From Nodosilinea sp. FACHB-131 (GTDB taxonomy: Bacteria > Cyanobacteriota > Cyanobacteriia > Phormidesmidales > Phormidesmidaceae): 64,000 nt of DNA. The DNA lies in the NCBI RefSeq assembly GCF_014695395.1, contig NZ_JACJOF010000013.1:62001-126000 (forward strand). The letters run 5' to 3'. Below are positions 10,012 to 19,981 of this stretch, one piece after another; within the stretch, counting starts at the first letter, position 1, and each line of letters begins with the position of its first letter. A program made the translations under genes and the position numbers. The notes under the pieces were generated by a model. It did no database searches, was not told the DNA's origin, and saw only the letters and a list, made by a program, of their open reading frames with translations.

Positions 10012-11076
10012 ATGCCCTCTGGCCCAATTCGCCTCTTGCTGGTAGACGACTCACCCGTCGCCTTAGTCCTTTTGCAGCGTATTTTGCGGGAGGCACCCGA
10101 CATGGAGGTCGTGGGGGTGGCTCACAACGGCCAAGAGGCCTTAGACATGATGGCAACGGTGAAGCCAACTTTAATCTGCACCGATTTGCACATGCCCAAG
10201 ATGAACGGGCTAGAGCTGACTGAAGAGGTCATGGCCCGCTGCCCCTGCCCTATTTTGGTAGTCAGCGCCTCGGTGCAGAAAGAAGATACCCAGACCGTCT
10301 TTCGCATTTTAGAAGCAGGGGCGCTAGACATCTTCCCTAAGCCCCGCACCGGCCTAGCCTCTGAGTATGAAAAGACAAAGACTGAGCTGTTAGCAAAAAT
10401 TCGAGTGCTGGCGGGGGTGTCGGTGTTTACTCACCGGCGGCGCAGCCCAGTTCCAATTGCCCCATTGGGGTCGGCCCTGTCTACTGCCTTGCCAGAAAGA
10501 CGCCCCCGGCTGCTGGCTTTGGGCGCGTCTACGGGCGGCCCCCAGGCTCTGCTGGCAATTATGCAGCAGCTGCCCAAAACCTTTCCGGCACCAATTGTGT
10601 GCGTACAGCATATCAGCAATGGTTTTTTGCAGGGGTTGGTCGACTGGCTCGACAGCAGCTGCGCCCTGCGGGTCACCATTGCCACAGCGGGCACTGTGCT
10701 ACAGCCTGGTGTGGTCTACTTTCCCCCTGAGCGCCATCACTTAGAAATCGATGCGGGCGGGCGCATTCAGCTTTCTCAAGGCGGCCCGGTGGCCGGGCAC
10801 TGCCCTTCGGTAACGGTGATGTTTCAATCTGTGGCTGCCTACTACCGCCGGTCGGCCGTGGGCGTGCTGCTCACGGGTATGGGCCGCGACGGGGCCGACG
10901 GACTCCAGACTCTATCCCAGGCGGGGGCGCTCACTATTGCCCAAGACGAGGCGAGCTGTGTGGTGTTTGGCATGCCTAAGGAGGCGATCGCCCTAGGAGC
11001 TGCCCAGCAGGTGCTGCCGTTGAGCGCGATCGCCCCCTTTTTGCTCAGTCAGGTGTTTGTGAGCGGCCCTACTTAG
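10012..11076 (+). CDS. cheB: Chemotaxis response regulator protein-glutamate methylesterase
   Basis: 354-residue CheB, which demethylates or deamidates glutamyl residues on chemoreceptors once its receiver is phosphorylated. The receiver spans 1-125 with phospho-Asp in CTDLHMPKMNG (about 58) and the conserved Lys in FPKP. The methylesterase domain spans about 165-350 with the catalytic Ser in GASTGG (about 173), His in QHIS (about 200) and Asp in GMGRDGADG (about 293). All catalytic residues are present. It is the first gene of the che-type cluster and is separated from the next gene by 376 bp, so it may have its own transcript. Confidence 0.95.
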   Translation: MPSGPIRLLLVDDSPVALVLLQRILREAPDMEVVGVAHNGQEALDMMATVKPTLICTDLHMPKMNGLELTEEVMARCPCPILVVSASVQKEDTQTVFRILEAGALDIFPKPRTGLASEYEKTKTELLAKIRVLAGVSVFTHRRRSPVPIAPLGSALSTALPERRPRLLALGASTGGPQALLAIMQQLPKTFPAPIVCVQHISNGFLQGLVDWLDSSCALRVTIATAGTVLQPGVVYFPPERHHLEIDAGGRIQLSQGGPVAGHCPSVTVMFQSVAAYYRRSAVGVLLTGMGRDGADGLQTLSQAGALTIAQDEASCVVFGMPKEAIALGAAQQVLPLSAIAPFLLSQVFVSGPT

Positions 11077-11452
11077 CCCTTAAGTGTACTTTTAGATACT
11101 TCATTGCCGTCGTTTTAGCCCTTAGCAATGCGATCGCTTCAAGAGCGACTGAGGAAATTACCCAACTATGTGAACAAGCGTTAACAAGCCCTCTCCGTGG
11201 GGAAAATTGGGACTGGGGTAGGCTGCTATGGCACCGTTATCGGCTAGCTACAGAGCCCGTCAAGATCTACTGCTCAGCCCAAGGGCTGAAGCATTTTTTG
11301 GTTTGGTAACAATTTACCTAGCGGTCCTCTGGCCGTACTGGGTTTAGCCACCAACGCATCACCCCCTAATTAACGCCTCTTTCAACATCGTCACCTGGCG
11401 CAGGGTCTCTTAGTCAAGCGACCTCCATGCGTAACTTAGAGGGCACCTATCT
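11077..11452. other. 376-bp intergenic region
   Basis: It lies between cheB and the pentapeptide-repeat gene. No ORF, hairpin terminator with T tract, or known RNA was recognised. It probably contains the promoter of the downstream pentapeptide-cheR genes. Confidence 0.45.
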
Positions 11453-12292
11453 ATGGCAAATGCGGAACATTTAGACATTCTCAACAAAGGAGTGGAGAGC
11501 TGGAACGCTTGGCGACTTCACAATCCCAGTATTCGACCAGACTTCCAGGGAGCAGATTTGGGTAAATTGCACCTGCCTGGCATCGATTTCCGCCACGCCA
11601 ATTTTTACGAAGCCAACCTAAGAGAAAGTGTGTTCACTCGGGCCAACTTTGAGTCGTCAACCCTCTATCGCTGTGACCTGTGCATGGCTGACTTAAGGCG
11701 GGCCAACCTCAGCATGGTCGACTTTTATAAAACCAACCTTTACACCGCTAATCTGAGTAACGCCAATCTGCGCCACTCACACTTTTACAAAGCAGATATG
11801 CAAGAGACGCTGCTCAACGATGCCGACCTGGGCGAGTCTAACTTCTACGAAGTCGATATGCGAGAGGCCATTCTGCAATCGGCCAATCTAGTCAGAACCA
11901 CCTTTTATTACTCCAACCTGTGCAACGCCAACCTGTGTCAAGCCAACTTGAACTGCGCCAGCATGATGGGAGCCAACATGGCCAAAGCCAATCTCAGGCG
12001 GGCCAGCTGCGTGGGCACCAACCTGTTTAGAGCGGTGCTCAGCGGTGCCGACCTAACCGAAGCCGATCTGCGCGAAGCGGTGCTGCGGCTAGCCGATCTG
12101 AGCAATGCCTCGTTAGAAAATGCCAACCTGTTTCGGGCCAACCTTTCTGAGGCTTGCCTCGACTATGCCCAGCTGGCAGGGGCCAACTTCAAAAAGACAA
12201 ACCTGTGGCGCGTCAACCTGGGTCAGCTGATTTTGACCCATCCCGGCCATGACAGAGACGCCATCACCATTGACTCTAGCGCCCTCAACTAG
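11453..12292 (+). CDS. Pentapeptide-repeat protein in che cluster
   Basis: 279-residue protein made almost entirely of A(D/N)LXX pentapeptide repeats from about residue 30 to 260 (for example ANLRESVFTRANF, ADLRRANLSMVDF). This predicts a right-handed quadrilateral beta-helix. Many turns carry F/Y at the same position (NFYEA, DFYKT, HFYKA), giving an aromatic ladder. It has no signal peptide. The stop is 2 bp before the cheR start, so the two are co-transcribed and probably translationally coupled. Pentapeptide proteins are abundant in cyanobacteria and mostly of unknown function. The position between cheB and cheR suggests a scaffold or adaptor role in this signalling system, which is inference. 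Confidence 0.92.
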   Translation: MANAEHLDILNKGVESWNAWRLHNPSIRPDFQGADLGKLHLPGIDFRHANFYEANLRESVFTRANFESSTLYRCDLCMADLRRANLSMVDFYKTNLYTANLSNANLRHSHFYKADMQETLLNDADLGESNFYEVDMREAILQSANLVRTTFYYSNLCNANLCQANLNCASMMGANMAKANLRRASCVGTNLFRAVLSGADLTEADLREAVLRLADLSNASLENANLFRANLSEACLDYAQLAGANFKKTNLWRVNLGQLILTHPGHDRDAITIDSSALN

Positions 12293-12294
12293 CC

Positions 12295-13821
12295 ATGGAC
12301 GATCTGATCCTAAAGCGCATTAGCGATCTCATCGCCGACCATTCTGGCCTGTATGTCCGTCCCCAAGATTTTCAGCTCCTGTCAGACAAAGTTTGGCTGC
12401 GGGCTAAAGCGTTGGGGCTGAGAACCTTAACCGACTACCACGACTACCTTAAGGCCTTAGACCAGGGTTCCCTTGCCCTAGATAGTTTTAAGGCTCGACC
12501 TAGCCTGCCCCAGCAGCGGTCTGAATGGCAAGAGCTGTACTCGATTTTGACGATCAATGAGAGCTATTTCTTTCGCGACAGCAACCAGCTCAGGCTGCTG
12601 AGCGATCGCCTCCTGCCCGAAATCTTGCAGCGCAAGCAGGCTGCGGCCCCTTTGGGTTCCAAACCCAGCCTGCGCATTTGGAGCGCCGGCTGCTCAACTG
12701 GAGAAGAGCTATACTCGATTGCGATCGCCCTCGACCAGCTCAACCTGCCGTGGCACCAGTGGGATGTGCAGCTGATTGGCACCGACATCAGCGCCGCCGC
12801 CATCCACAGCGCTCGCCAGGGGCTTTACAGCAGCTGGTCCTTTCGGCAAACACCCCCCGCTCTTCGGCAAACCTATTTTCAGGCCGCTGGCCAGGCCTAC
12901 AAAATCTGCGATCGCCTGCGGCAGTATGTGGTCTTTCAGGTCGGCAATCTGCTTAAAGACCCTTGCCCTAGTCCGGGGCAGGGGCCAAGCGGTCTAGATC
13001 TGATTTTGTGCCGTAACGTATTTATTTATCTCGATCGCCAGGCAATTGGTCAAATTATTCAAAGGTTTCACAGCGCCCTAGTTCCCCAGGGGTATTTGCT
13101 CACCGGCCATACCGAACTCTACGGCCAAAACACCAGCCCGTTTCTGGTCACTAGCTTTCCTGAGACAGTGGTCTATCAAAAACCACCTCAGGCCGCCCTA
13201 CCCCAGGCCGCTGCGTCGATCGCAGCTGCTCAATGGCAGAGTTTATCCAGTTCACAGCCAGCTCGTCTTACCCCCAAAACCGCACCCCCCAGTCTGGATG
13301 ACGGCTTGGCAGCAGCCCTGCAAGAGGCGGCTGCATTTCTCCAGCAAGACGATTACACCAGTGCCATTCGAGCCGCCAAACAGCTTTATCTCGCCCATCC
13401 GAACTGCACCGCCGCGCGTCAGATTGCCGCTCGTGCCTATGCCAATATTGGCTGCTACAGTCAAGCCAAACAACTCTGCCAGCGGGTGATCTGCGACGAT
13501 CCCCTCAGCCTCGACATGCACTATCTACTGGCCCAAATTGCCGAAGATGAAAATAATCTAGAAACTGCTAAAGAGCATCTGCGCAAAATCATTTACCTGG
13601 ACCCTGACTTCGTTAAAGCTTATCTTGACCTAGCTAGCATTTACGATCGCGCCAAGCAGCCTGAGAAAGCTAAAACAACCCGTGAGCATGCTCTCACTCT
13701 CTTGGCAAAGCTGCCCCCTAGCACCGTATTAGATGACCATAGCGATGCCACCGTTGCCCAATGGCAAGCGCATCTCGAGCAGCAGGTCGCGGGCAGCGAT
13801 CGCCAATCATCTCAAGCTTGA
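12295..13821 (+). CDS. cheR: CheR-type methyltransferase with TPR domain
   Basis: 508-residue CheR homologue. The methyltransferase occupies about 1-285: an N-terminal helical subdomain, then the SAM-binding motif IWSAGCSTGEE (about 128-138), IGTDIS, and LILCRNVFIYL. It methylates receptor glutamates using S-adenosylmethionine. An Ala/Gln-rich linker leads to tetratricopeptide repeats at about 340-475 (YTSAIRAAKQLYLAHPN, YSQAKQLCQRVICDDP, LETAKEHLRKIIYLDP). CheR-TPR fusions are typical of non-flagellar chemosensory systems, where the TPR region is a protein-interaction surface. The partner CheB and receptor are in the same cluster. Confidence 0.93.
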   Translation: MDDLILKRISDLIADHSGLYVRPQDFQLLSDKVWLRAKALGLRTLTDYHDYLKALDQGSLALDSFKARPSLPQQRSEWQELYSILTINESYFFRDSNQLRLLSDRLLPEILQRKQAAAPLGSKPSLRIWSAGCSTGEELYSIAIALDQLNLPWHQWDVQLIGTDISAAAIHSARQGLYSSWSFRQTPPALRQTYFQAAGQAYKICDRLRQYVVFQVGNLLKDPCPSPGQGPSGLDLILCRNVFIYLDRQAIGQIIQRFHSALVPQGYLLTGHTELYGQNTSPFLVTSFPETVVYQKPPQAALPQAAASIAAAQWQSLSSSQPARLTPKTAPPSLDDGLAAALQEAAAFLQQDDYTSAIRAAKQLYLAHPNCTAARQIAARAYANIGCYSQAKQLCQRVICDDPLSLDMHYLLAQIAEDENNLETAKEHLRKIIYLDPDFVKAYLDLASIYDRAKQPEKAKTTREHALTLLAKLPPSTVLDDHSDATVAQWQAHLEQQVAGSDRQSSQA

Positions 13822-14178
13822 TCTCGTCTCCATGCCAGAGCAAAATCACAGTTTTTGTAGGATGGCTCAACAGGTGCACTATGGGCGGCGCGCTGAAAAT
13901 ATAGCGATCGCTATTGCGCTTAGGATACCGACTTCCATCAGCTAAAACTGGTGCAGCACAACGGCATATAGCGATCGCTGCAGAAATATATTGAACATCC
14001 TAATCATTCTAGCAATGGCTAGAACTGAGACATTTCCTCTGAATTGCGGATAACTCATTCCATGGGGGAATGCTAAGCCCGAAGCATTGATTTCTCTCTA
14101 ACCCAGACTTAATCGGGTCGGCTGGAGGGATCTACGCTCTATCTGGCCGTGCTTTATTCCCCTTAGGGGCAATCCGCG
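13822..14178. other. 357-bp intergenic region
   Basis: It lies between cheR and the double CheW gene. It contains two HIP1-type ATAGCGATCGCT sites and no supported ORF. No T-tracted hairpin was found, so the cluster may be read through or have an internal promoter here. Confidence 0.45.
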
Positions 14179-15189
14179 ATGACCCCGACATCCTACCTCT
14201 TGTTCACGCTAGACGGTGCCCACTACGGGCTAGCCGCTGAGGCCGTACAGGAAATGTTCTTGCTGCCCGCTCTGATCTCGATACCCGAATCGGGGCCGGA
14301 AGTCGCTGGCGTGCTGAACCTACGCGGTCAGTTGCTGCCGGTCATCAACCTCAGGGCATGCCTAGGCTATCCCCAGCGGTCTAACACCCTTAGCCAAGCC
14401 GTCATTGTGGTGCAGTGCGGCAGTCGGCGGCTCGGCTTAGTTGTAGACCAGATTCAGAACGTAGAGGCGATCGCCCCTAGCAGCATTACTACGGCCCTAG
14501 AAACTCCCTATTTTGGCTATGGGGAGCACCCACTAACTATCGGGTTGGCCCGCCAGGGAGACACCGTCATCATCTTGATAGACCCAGTGGCCCTGGGGCA
14601 AGGCTCCCACAGTGTTGCCCTAGCGCCGGTTACGGAGGTCCAGACCAACCGCTTCATGGCGCAGTTTAGCCCTGCCGATCAACAGGTGCTCCAGGCCCGA
14701 GCCGCTGGATTAACCCAGCTAATTGCCGACGAAAGCACATCAGATCTGTCGGCTTTAGCGGTTATCGGCTTAGAAGGCGAGCGCTTTGCCCTGGGGTTAG
14801 AGAGCGTGCACGAATTTGCTGAAGTGCCTCAGATTACTCCCATTCCCTGCTGCCCAGCGCACATTGTAGGAAACATAAATTTGCGCGGTGAAATTTTAAC
14901 GCTAGTAGATGTGCGTCACATTCTAAATTTGGTTCCATCAGCCCCTCTCCAACCTAAAACAGCGGTGGTGATGCGGCTCGGTTCTTTAGTAGCAGGGGTT
15001 GTCATTGACGATGTTTTCGATGTGATTTATTTGCATGCTTCAGAGATAGCGGCAACGCCCACCGCCGTCCACTCCAGCAACAATCCATACCTCAAAGGAT
15101 TTGCTCAGCATGGCGACTCCATGCTAACCCTTCTAGATCTACCCAAACTGCTAACCGCAGGCGATCTTGTTGTCGATCATTCAAACTAG
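14179..15189 (+). CDS. cheW: Tandem CheW-domain coupling protein
   Basis: 336-residue protein with two CheW-like SH3-type domains, about 5-150 and 190-330. Each contains the recognisable GVLNLRGQLLPVINLR / GNINLRGEILTLVDVR element that docks receptor tips and CheA P5 domains. Ordinary CheW is about 160 residues, so this is a genuine duplication and not an extension. In a receptor array one such protein could bridge two CheA or MCP units. The gene lies 6 bp upstream of the receptor gene, indicating an operon. Confidence 0.9.
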   Translation: MTPTSYLLFTLDGAHYGLAAEAVQEMFLLPALISIPESGPEVAGVLNLRGQLLPVINLRACLGYPQRSNTLSQAVIVVQCGSRRLGLVVDQIQNVEAIAPSSITTALETPYFGYGEHPLTIGLARQGDTVIILIDPVALGQGSHSVALAPVTEVQTNRFMAQFSPADQQVLQARAAGLTQLIADESTSDLSALAVIGLEGERFALGLESVHEFAEVPQITPIPCCPAHIVGNINLRGEILTLVDVRHILNLVPSAPLQPKTAVVMRLGSLVAGVVIDDVFDVIYLHASEIAATPTAVHSSNNPYLKGFAQHGDSMLTLLDLPKLLTAGDLVVDHSN

Positions 15190-15195
15190 CTAACC

Positions 15196-16731
15196 ATGAA
15201 AAACTCCTTAGATATAAACCCTAAATCTAATTCTTTTGGTCTTTTTTCTTCATCCCCTCTACGGAGAGATGCCGTGAACAAACACAAGTTTTGGAAGCTA
15301 CGCCACTGGATTATACTAGGCTACTCTGGACCAGTAATCGCGCTTATAGTGTCTGCGGGCATAGCAGTGGCTAATGTGCGCCAGCTTGTCGTTATTTCTG
15401 GGGAACTCAAACGGGCTTGGGAGGTTCATGAAAAGGTTGACCATATCAACCTCAATGTTCAAATTATGGCCCGGGCTACCCGCGGCTATTTATTACAGAG
15501 AAATCCGACCTCCCTATTAGACTTTAATAAAGCCAAAACAGACTACACGGCTGTGGTCGACGAATTAAATATTCAAATCACCCACGAAGATCAGCGGCAA
15601 AATTTGGCCCAGCTCACGACTCTGATTAGTGAGTTCATTGATGTGCACCAAGGCATGATCGACTTGGTCAATCAAAATCAGACCTCAAAAGGCGTGCAAA
15701 TTTGGCGAGAAAGCAACGGGCGCGCTTTAAACAGCGAGATTGCCAGCTTGTTGGTTGCCATGGAAGACCTTGAGGGTGAAATTGTTGCCAGAGATGAGGC
15801 TATCCAGACGGCCGCTCTACGGCGGCTGCAATTTACCCTGCTGACAGCGGTCACCCTCTCATTGTTGCTGTCGGCCCTGATTGGCACCTTGGTGGTGATT
15901 AAGGCCTCACGTATCATGAACCGGGCGGCAGGCAATATTGTTAGCTCAGCCAGCGAAATTGCCACCAGCATTGAGCAGCAGGAGCGCAGCAGCAGCCAAC
16001 AGGCCGCCTCGGTCAGCGAAACCAGCACCACTATGGATGAGCTAGGGGCTTCGTCACGGCAGTCGGCAGAGCAGGCTGAAGCTGCCGCCGCCGGTGCCCA
16101 ACAGGCTCTAGCCTTGGCCGAAGGTGGCACCCGTGCCGTTGAACGTAGCCTCGACGGAATGGGCGACCTCAGAGAGAAAGTGGACGCGATCGCCGATCAA
16201 ATCCTCCGTTTGAGTGAGCAAACCAGTCAAATTGGTGGCATCTCTAGCTTGGTCAGCGACTTGGCCAACCAAACCAACATGCTGGCTCTCAATGCCGCCG
16301 TCGAAGCAGTGCGCGCCGGCGAGCACGGCAAGGGCTTCGCGGTCGTCTCTGGCGAAATTCGCAAGCTGGCCGATCAAAGCAAAAAATCGGCTGAGAAGAT
16401 TAACGCTCTAGTCGCCGACATTCAAACCGCTATCAACTCAACAGTGATGGTCACCGACGAGGGCACCAAAACCGTCGAAGAGGGGGTCAGGATTGCTGAG
16501 GAAACTGCCGATGCTTTTGCCGGGGTAGCCGAGGCGGTTAGCAACGTGGTGCTCAACAGCCAGCAGATTTCTCTCAACGTGAAGCAGCAGGCGGTTGCCA
16601 TTCAGCAGGTAGTGAGCGCCATGAACAGCCTTAATACCGGCGCCCAAGAAACCGCCCACGGCATTACTCAAATCAAGGTTGGCACCCATCAGCTCAACGA
16701 GAGCGCCCTACAGCTCAAGGTGGCTATTTAA
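15196..16731 (+). CDS. Methyl-accepting chemotaxis protein with CHASE3-like sensor
   Basis: 511-residue membrane receptor. After a polar N-terminus, TM1 is around 35-57 ([20 protein letters not shown]) and TM2 around 208-230 ([22 protein letters not shown]). They enclose a helical periplasmic domain of about 150 residues resembling CHASE3/4HB ([22 protein letters not shown]). No clear HAMP domain is seen after TM2. The cytoplasmic signalling hairpin is intact ([26 protein letters not shown], about 355-382), so it should bind CheW and CheA. It is the only receptor in the cluster and lies between the CheW and CheA genes. The ligand is unknown; phototaxis or surface sensing through pili would be usual for cyanobacteria. 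Confidence 0.92.
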   Translation: MKNSLDINPKSNSFGLFSSSPLRRDAVNKHKFWKLRHWIILGYSGPVIALIVSAGIAVANVRQLVVISGELKRAWEVHEKVDHINLNVQIMARATRGYLLQRNPTSLLDFNKAKTDYTAVVDELNIQITHEDQRQNLAQLTTLISEFIDVHQGMIDLVNQNQTSKGVQIWRESNGRALNSEIASLLVAMEDLEGEIVARDEAIQTAALRRLQFTLLTAVTLSLLLSALIGTLVVIKASRIMNRAAGNIVSSASEIATSIEQQERSSSQQAASVSETSTTMDELGASSRQSAEQAEAAAAGAQQALALAEGGTRAVERSLDGMGDLREKVDAIADQILRLSEQTSQIGGISSLVSDLANQTNMLALNAAVEAVRAGEHGKGFAVVSGEIRKLADQSKKSAEKINALVADIQTAINSTVMVTDEGTKTVEEGVRIAEETADAFAGVAEAVSNVVLNSQQISLNVKQQAVAIQQVVSAMNSLNTGAQETAHGITQIKVGTHQLNESALQLKVAI

Positions 16732-16849
16732 GCTGCTTTCCCCTTCCTGAGAGATTAAAGTCGAGGGCTGGGGAGAAGACATCTCCACAGGTTATGCCTA
16801 CTCACCTGCCCCTGCAACCCACGCCCCCATCGGAGGGAAGCGCTCTGCC

Positions 16850-19798
16850 ATGATGATTGACGACACCGAACTCCGCGACATTTTTAAGACCACCAGCGAG
16901 GAACGCTTGCAGGCCCTCGACGACGGGTTGCTCCACCTCGAAAAGCACCCCGACGACTCGGCCATCCTCGAAGCCCTCATGCGGGAGGCCCACTCCCTCA
17001 AGGGCGATGGCAACATGCTCGGGGTTACCGACTTGGGTAAGGTCGCCCACCAGATTGAGCATGTTTTGGGGGCTATCGGCCGCGGAGAGCAAGCCCTCTG
17101 CGCTGATCTGTTTGACCGCCTCGCCCATGGGGTAGCGGCTATGCGTCAGTTCGTCCACGCGGCGGTGACGGGCGAAGCTGCCGAGGTGGAGGTATTTTAC
17201 GTGATGGCCAAGCTAATGGGGGCAGAAGCCGCCATACCGGCGCCAGCGATGGCCCTGGAGGTAGACGATGCTATTTTCGATCGCGCGATCGCCGCTGTAA
17301 GCACTAACGGTGTCAGCCACAACCATGCCGCCCCAGCTCAGTTTTTTGAAACATGGGAGTCAAGCAGTCAAACCGATACGGCACCAACCAATGACTCTGT
17401 AGTCGCGCCTAGTCTCAGCGATCGCTACATTACCGACAGCGAACTGCGCGACATTTTCAAGACCGCCAGCGAGGAGCGCCTGCAAGCCCTTGACAACGGG
17501 CTGCTCCACCTCGAAAAGCACCCCGACGACTTGGCCACCCTCGAAGCCCTCATGCGGGAGGCTCATTCCCTCAAGGGCGATGGCAACATGCTCGGGGTCA
17601 CCGATCTCGGTAAGGTCGCCCACCACATCGAGCACATTCTCGGCGACCTCCTGCGCGGCGACGCAGCACTCTCAGCGGAGCTGTGCGATCGCCTCTCCCA
17701 TGGCCTGACTGCCATGAAGCAGCTAGTGCACGAGGCCACCACTGGCGAACCCACCGGTGTCAACCCCTTTTACGTCCTCGCCGAGCTCATGGGCGCCTCC
17801 CCCAGCCCCAAACCTGCTGACACCACCAGTGCCCCTTCCCCAGTCCACGATCTACCCAATCACTCCCTAGAATTATTCCTAAATCTCCCTGACCCCACCC
17901 TCTCACCTGCCCCACCCTCACCCCCTACTCCTGCACCCCCTCACCCACCCACCCCCTTACCCACCCACAATTCCTTAGACCCCGACCTAACTAGCGCCAC
18001 CAACTACCGCATCGAAACCATCCGCGTCCCCACCCAAAGCCTCGACGCGCTGATGACCCAGAGCGGTGAGCTTACTGTTACCAAAATTCGTGTTGCCCAC
18101 CGTCTGGCCGAGATCGACGCCATCAACAACCTGTGGGAGGAATGGAGCCGCGACTTTTTAATGAGTCGCTTTTTGCTTCACGATGCCCAGCAGGGTAAGC
18201 CCGTCTGGCAACAGCTCGACAATTTTCAGAATCGTACCGAGCAGCACCTGGAGCAGTTCGGCACTCTCGTACACCAGCTCAGCAGCGCCCTCCATGCCGA
18301 CACTACTCGCCTAGAGACCATCACCGACAGCCTGGAGGAGGGCATTCGTACCCTGCGCCTGCTGCCGTTATCTACCCTCTTTAACTTGTTTCCTCGACTG
18401 GTGCGCGATCTGGCCCGCCAGGAGGGCAAAGCGGTGCAGCTGTTAATTGAAGGGGGCGACACCCGCGCCGACAAGCGCATTCTTGAAGAGATGAAAGACC
18501 CGCTGCTGCATATGATTCATAACGCCATTGACCATGGCATTGAGTCGCCCGCAGAGCGCCTGCGGCAGGGCAAACCTGAAGTTGCAACCATCACCCTGCG
18601 CGGCTATCGCACATCGGCTGGCATCAGCATTGAAGTGAGCGACGATGGCCGTGGCCTCGACCTGGAGTCGATCAAACAAGCGGCCGTACGCCGGGGGTTG
18701 TATCGTCCAGAAGAACTAGAGTTACTGACTGCCGCACAAATTCAAGGGCTGATTCTTAGCCCTGGGTTTTCGAGCCGCACGCTGGTAACCGAGATCTCGG
18801 GTCGCGGAGTCGGCTTAGATGTAGTCCGCACCAACGTCGATCGCCTCAGGGGCAGTATCGACGTTCAGTCGAAACCGGGCGAGGGGTGTACCCTTTGTAT
18901 TCAGCTGGGCACTACCCTGGCCACTGCCCACGTCCTGCTAGTGGCGGCGGGCGGTCAAACCTTTGCCCTGCCCGCTGAGTTTGTGGAGACAGCCTGCCTA
19001 GTGCAGACCAGCGAGATCTTTACTCTGGAGGGCCATAACGCGATCAGGCACGACGATCGCCCGCTCTCAGTGGTGTGGCTATCCGATCTGTTGAGATTGC
19101 CCAGGGTTGAACCTAAGCAGCGCGGACGGTGGCAAACCTCCGACCGGGGAGAACAACCCCAGCAGCGGCATGCCTGCATCATTCTGCAGTCTGGCCCAGA
19201 TCGCCTGGGTCTCTTTGTCGAGGCCCTGCTAGACGAGCAGGAGGTGGTGCTCAAACCCCAAAGCCAGCTGCTCAAGCGGGTGCGGTACATCGCTGGGGCC
19301 ACTATTTTAGGCACTGGCGATGTCTGCATGGTGCTCAACCCCCAAGATTTGATCGCGGCGGTACGTCATCACGGCAGCTCCCTAGCGCTGCCGGAGGTTA
19401 GCCCGGCCGACACTGCGGCTCCGCCCGAAGCCCGCCCCCGATGCATTCTGCTGGTGGAAGACTCGATCGCCACCCGCACCCAGGAAAAACGCATTTTAGA
19501 ATCGGCGGGCTACGAAGTGGTGACCGCGGTGGATGGCCTGGACGGCTTTAACAAGTTGCAGACAAGACCTTTTGACGCCGTCGTGTCTGATGTGCAGATG
19601 CCAAATTTAGATGGCCTGGGCCTCACCCAGCGCATTCGGCAGCAGCGCGAATACAGCGAACTCCCCGTGGTGCTGGTGACGACCCTAGCCAGTGAAGACG
19701 ATCGCCGCAGAGGAGCCGAAGCCGGAGCCAACGCCTATATCACCAAGGGTAGCTTTACCCAGGATGTGCTGTTTGAAACCCTCAATCGACTGATTTAG
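16850..19798 (+). CDS. cheA: CheA hybrid histidine kinase with two HPt domains
   Basis: 982-residue CheA-type kinase. Two HPt domains, at about 1-115 and 192-305, each keep the phospho-accepting His in REAHSLKG (His48 and His239). They are near-copies 573 bp (191 codons) apart. A proline-rich linker at about 340-380 precedes the dimerisation domain and a HATPase domain (HNAIDHG about 557, DDGRGLD, ISGRGVGLD). A CheW-like P5 domain follows (about 685-850), then a C-terminal receiver with VVSDVQMPNLDG (phospho-Asp about 914). All catalytic motifs are present. The fused receiver is typical of cyanobacterial pilus/phototaxis CheA proteins. It is the last gene of the cluster, ahead of a strong hairpin. 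Confidence 0.95.
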   Translation: MMIDDTELRDIFKTTSEERLQALDDGLLHLEKHPDDSAILEALMREAHSLKGDGNMLGVTDLGKVAHQIEHVLGAIGRGEQALCADLFDRLAHGVAAMRQFVHAAVTGEAAEVEVFYVMAKLMGAEAAIPAPAMALEVDDAIFDRAIAAVSTNGVSHNHAAPAQFFETWESSSQTDTAPTNDSVVAPSLSDRYITDSELRDIFKTASEERLQALDNGLLHLEKHPDDLATLEALMREAHSLKGDGNMLGVTDLGKVAHHIEHILGDLLRGDAALSAELCDRLSHGLTAMKQLVHEATTGEPTGVNPFYVLAELMGASPSPKPADTTSAPSPVHDLPNHSLELFLNLPDPTLSPAPPSPPTPAPPHPPTPLPTHNSLDPDLTSATNYRIETIRVPTQSLDALMTQSGELTVTKIRVAHRLAEIDAINNLWEEWSRDFLMSRFLLHDAQQGKPVWQQLDNFQNRTEQHLEQFGTLVHQLSSALHADTTRLETITDSLEEGIRTLRLLPLSTLFNLFPRLVRDLARQEGKAVQLLIEGGDTRADKRILEEMKDPLLHMIHNAIDHGIESPAERLRQGKPEVATITLRGYRTSAGISIEVSDDGRGLDLESIKQAAVRRGLYRPEELELLTAAQIQGLILSPGFSSRTLVTEISGRGVGLDVVRTNVDRLRGSIDVQSKPGEGCTLCIQLGTTLATAHVLLVAAGGQTFALPAEFVETACLVQTSEIFTLEGHNAIRHDDRPLSVVWLSDLLRLPRVEPKQRGRWQTSDRGEQPQQRHACIILQSGPDRLGLFVEALLDEQEVVLKPQSQLLKRVRYIAGATILGTGDVCMVLNPQDLIAAVRHHGSSLALPEVSPADTAAPPEARPRCILLVEDSIATRTQEKRILESAGYEVVTAVDGLDGFNKLQTRPFDAVVSDVQMPNLDGLGLTQRIRQQREYSELPVVLVTTLASEDDRRRGAEAGANAYITKGSFTQDVLFETLNRLI
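16862..17798 (+). repeat. Tandem duplication encoding HPt1 and HPt2 of CheA
   Basis: About 16862-17225 and 17435-17798 align without gaps at an offset of 573 bp and are very similar at nucleotide level. Long exact blocks run around the segment encoding LLHLEKHPDD and again around KGDGNMLGV. Such nucleotide similarity, not only protein similarity, points to a recent internal duplication or ongoing gene conversion. Confidence 0.85.
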
Positions 19799-19857
19799 CG
19801 GCCTTCGAGCCACCTCTACAAAGCTAGCCAGCCGTCTTAAGTAGTAAAAGAACCTAA

Positions 19858-19898
19858 AAGTAGAGACTAGAAAACCTAGTTTTTCCCAGTCTCTACTT
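19858..19898. terminator. Hairpin terminator between cheA and response regulator
   Basis: AAGTAGAGACT (19858-19868) pairs exactly with AGTCTCTACTT (19888-19898). The loop contains a second small CTAG stem and a T run. It lies between two convergent genes and probably ends both transcripts. Confidence 0.7.
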
Positions 19899-19981
19899 GA
19901 ACTGCAAAGGTGCTCAAAATCTGAGTTTGAGAAAGGCTTAAACGTATCGTCGCCGCAGTTCGGCGAATTGAGATACTGAGA

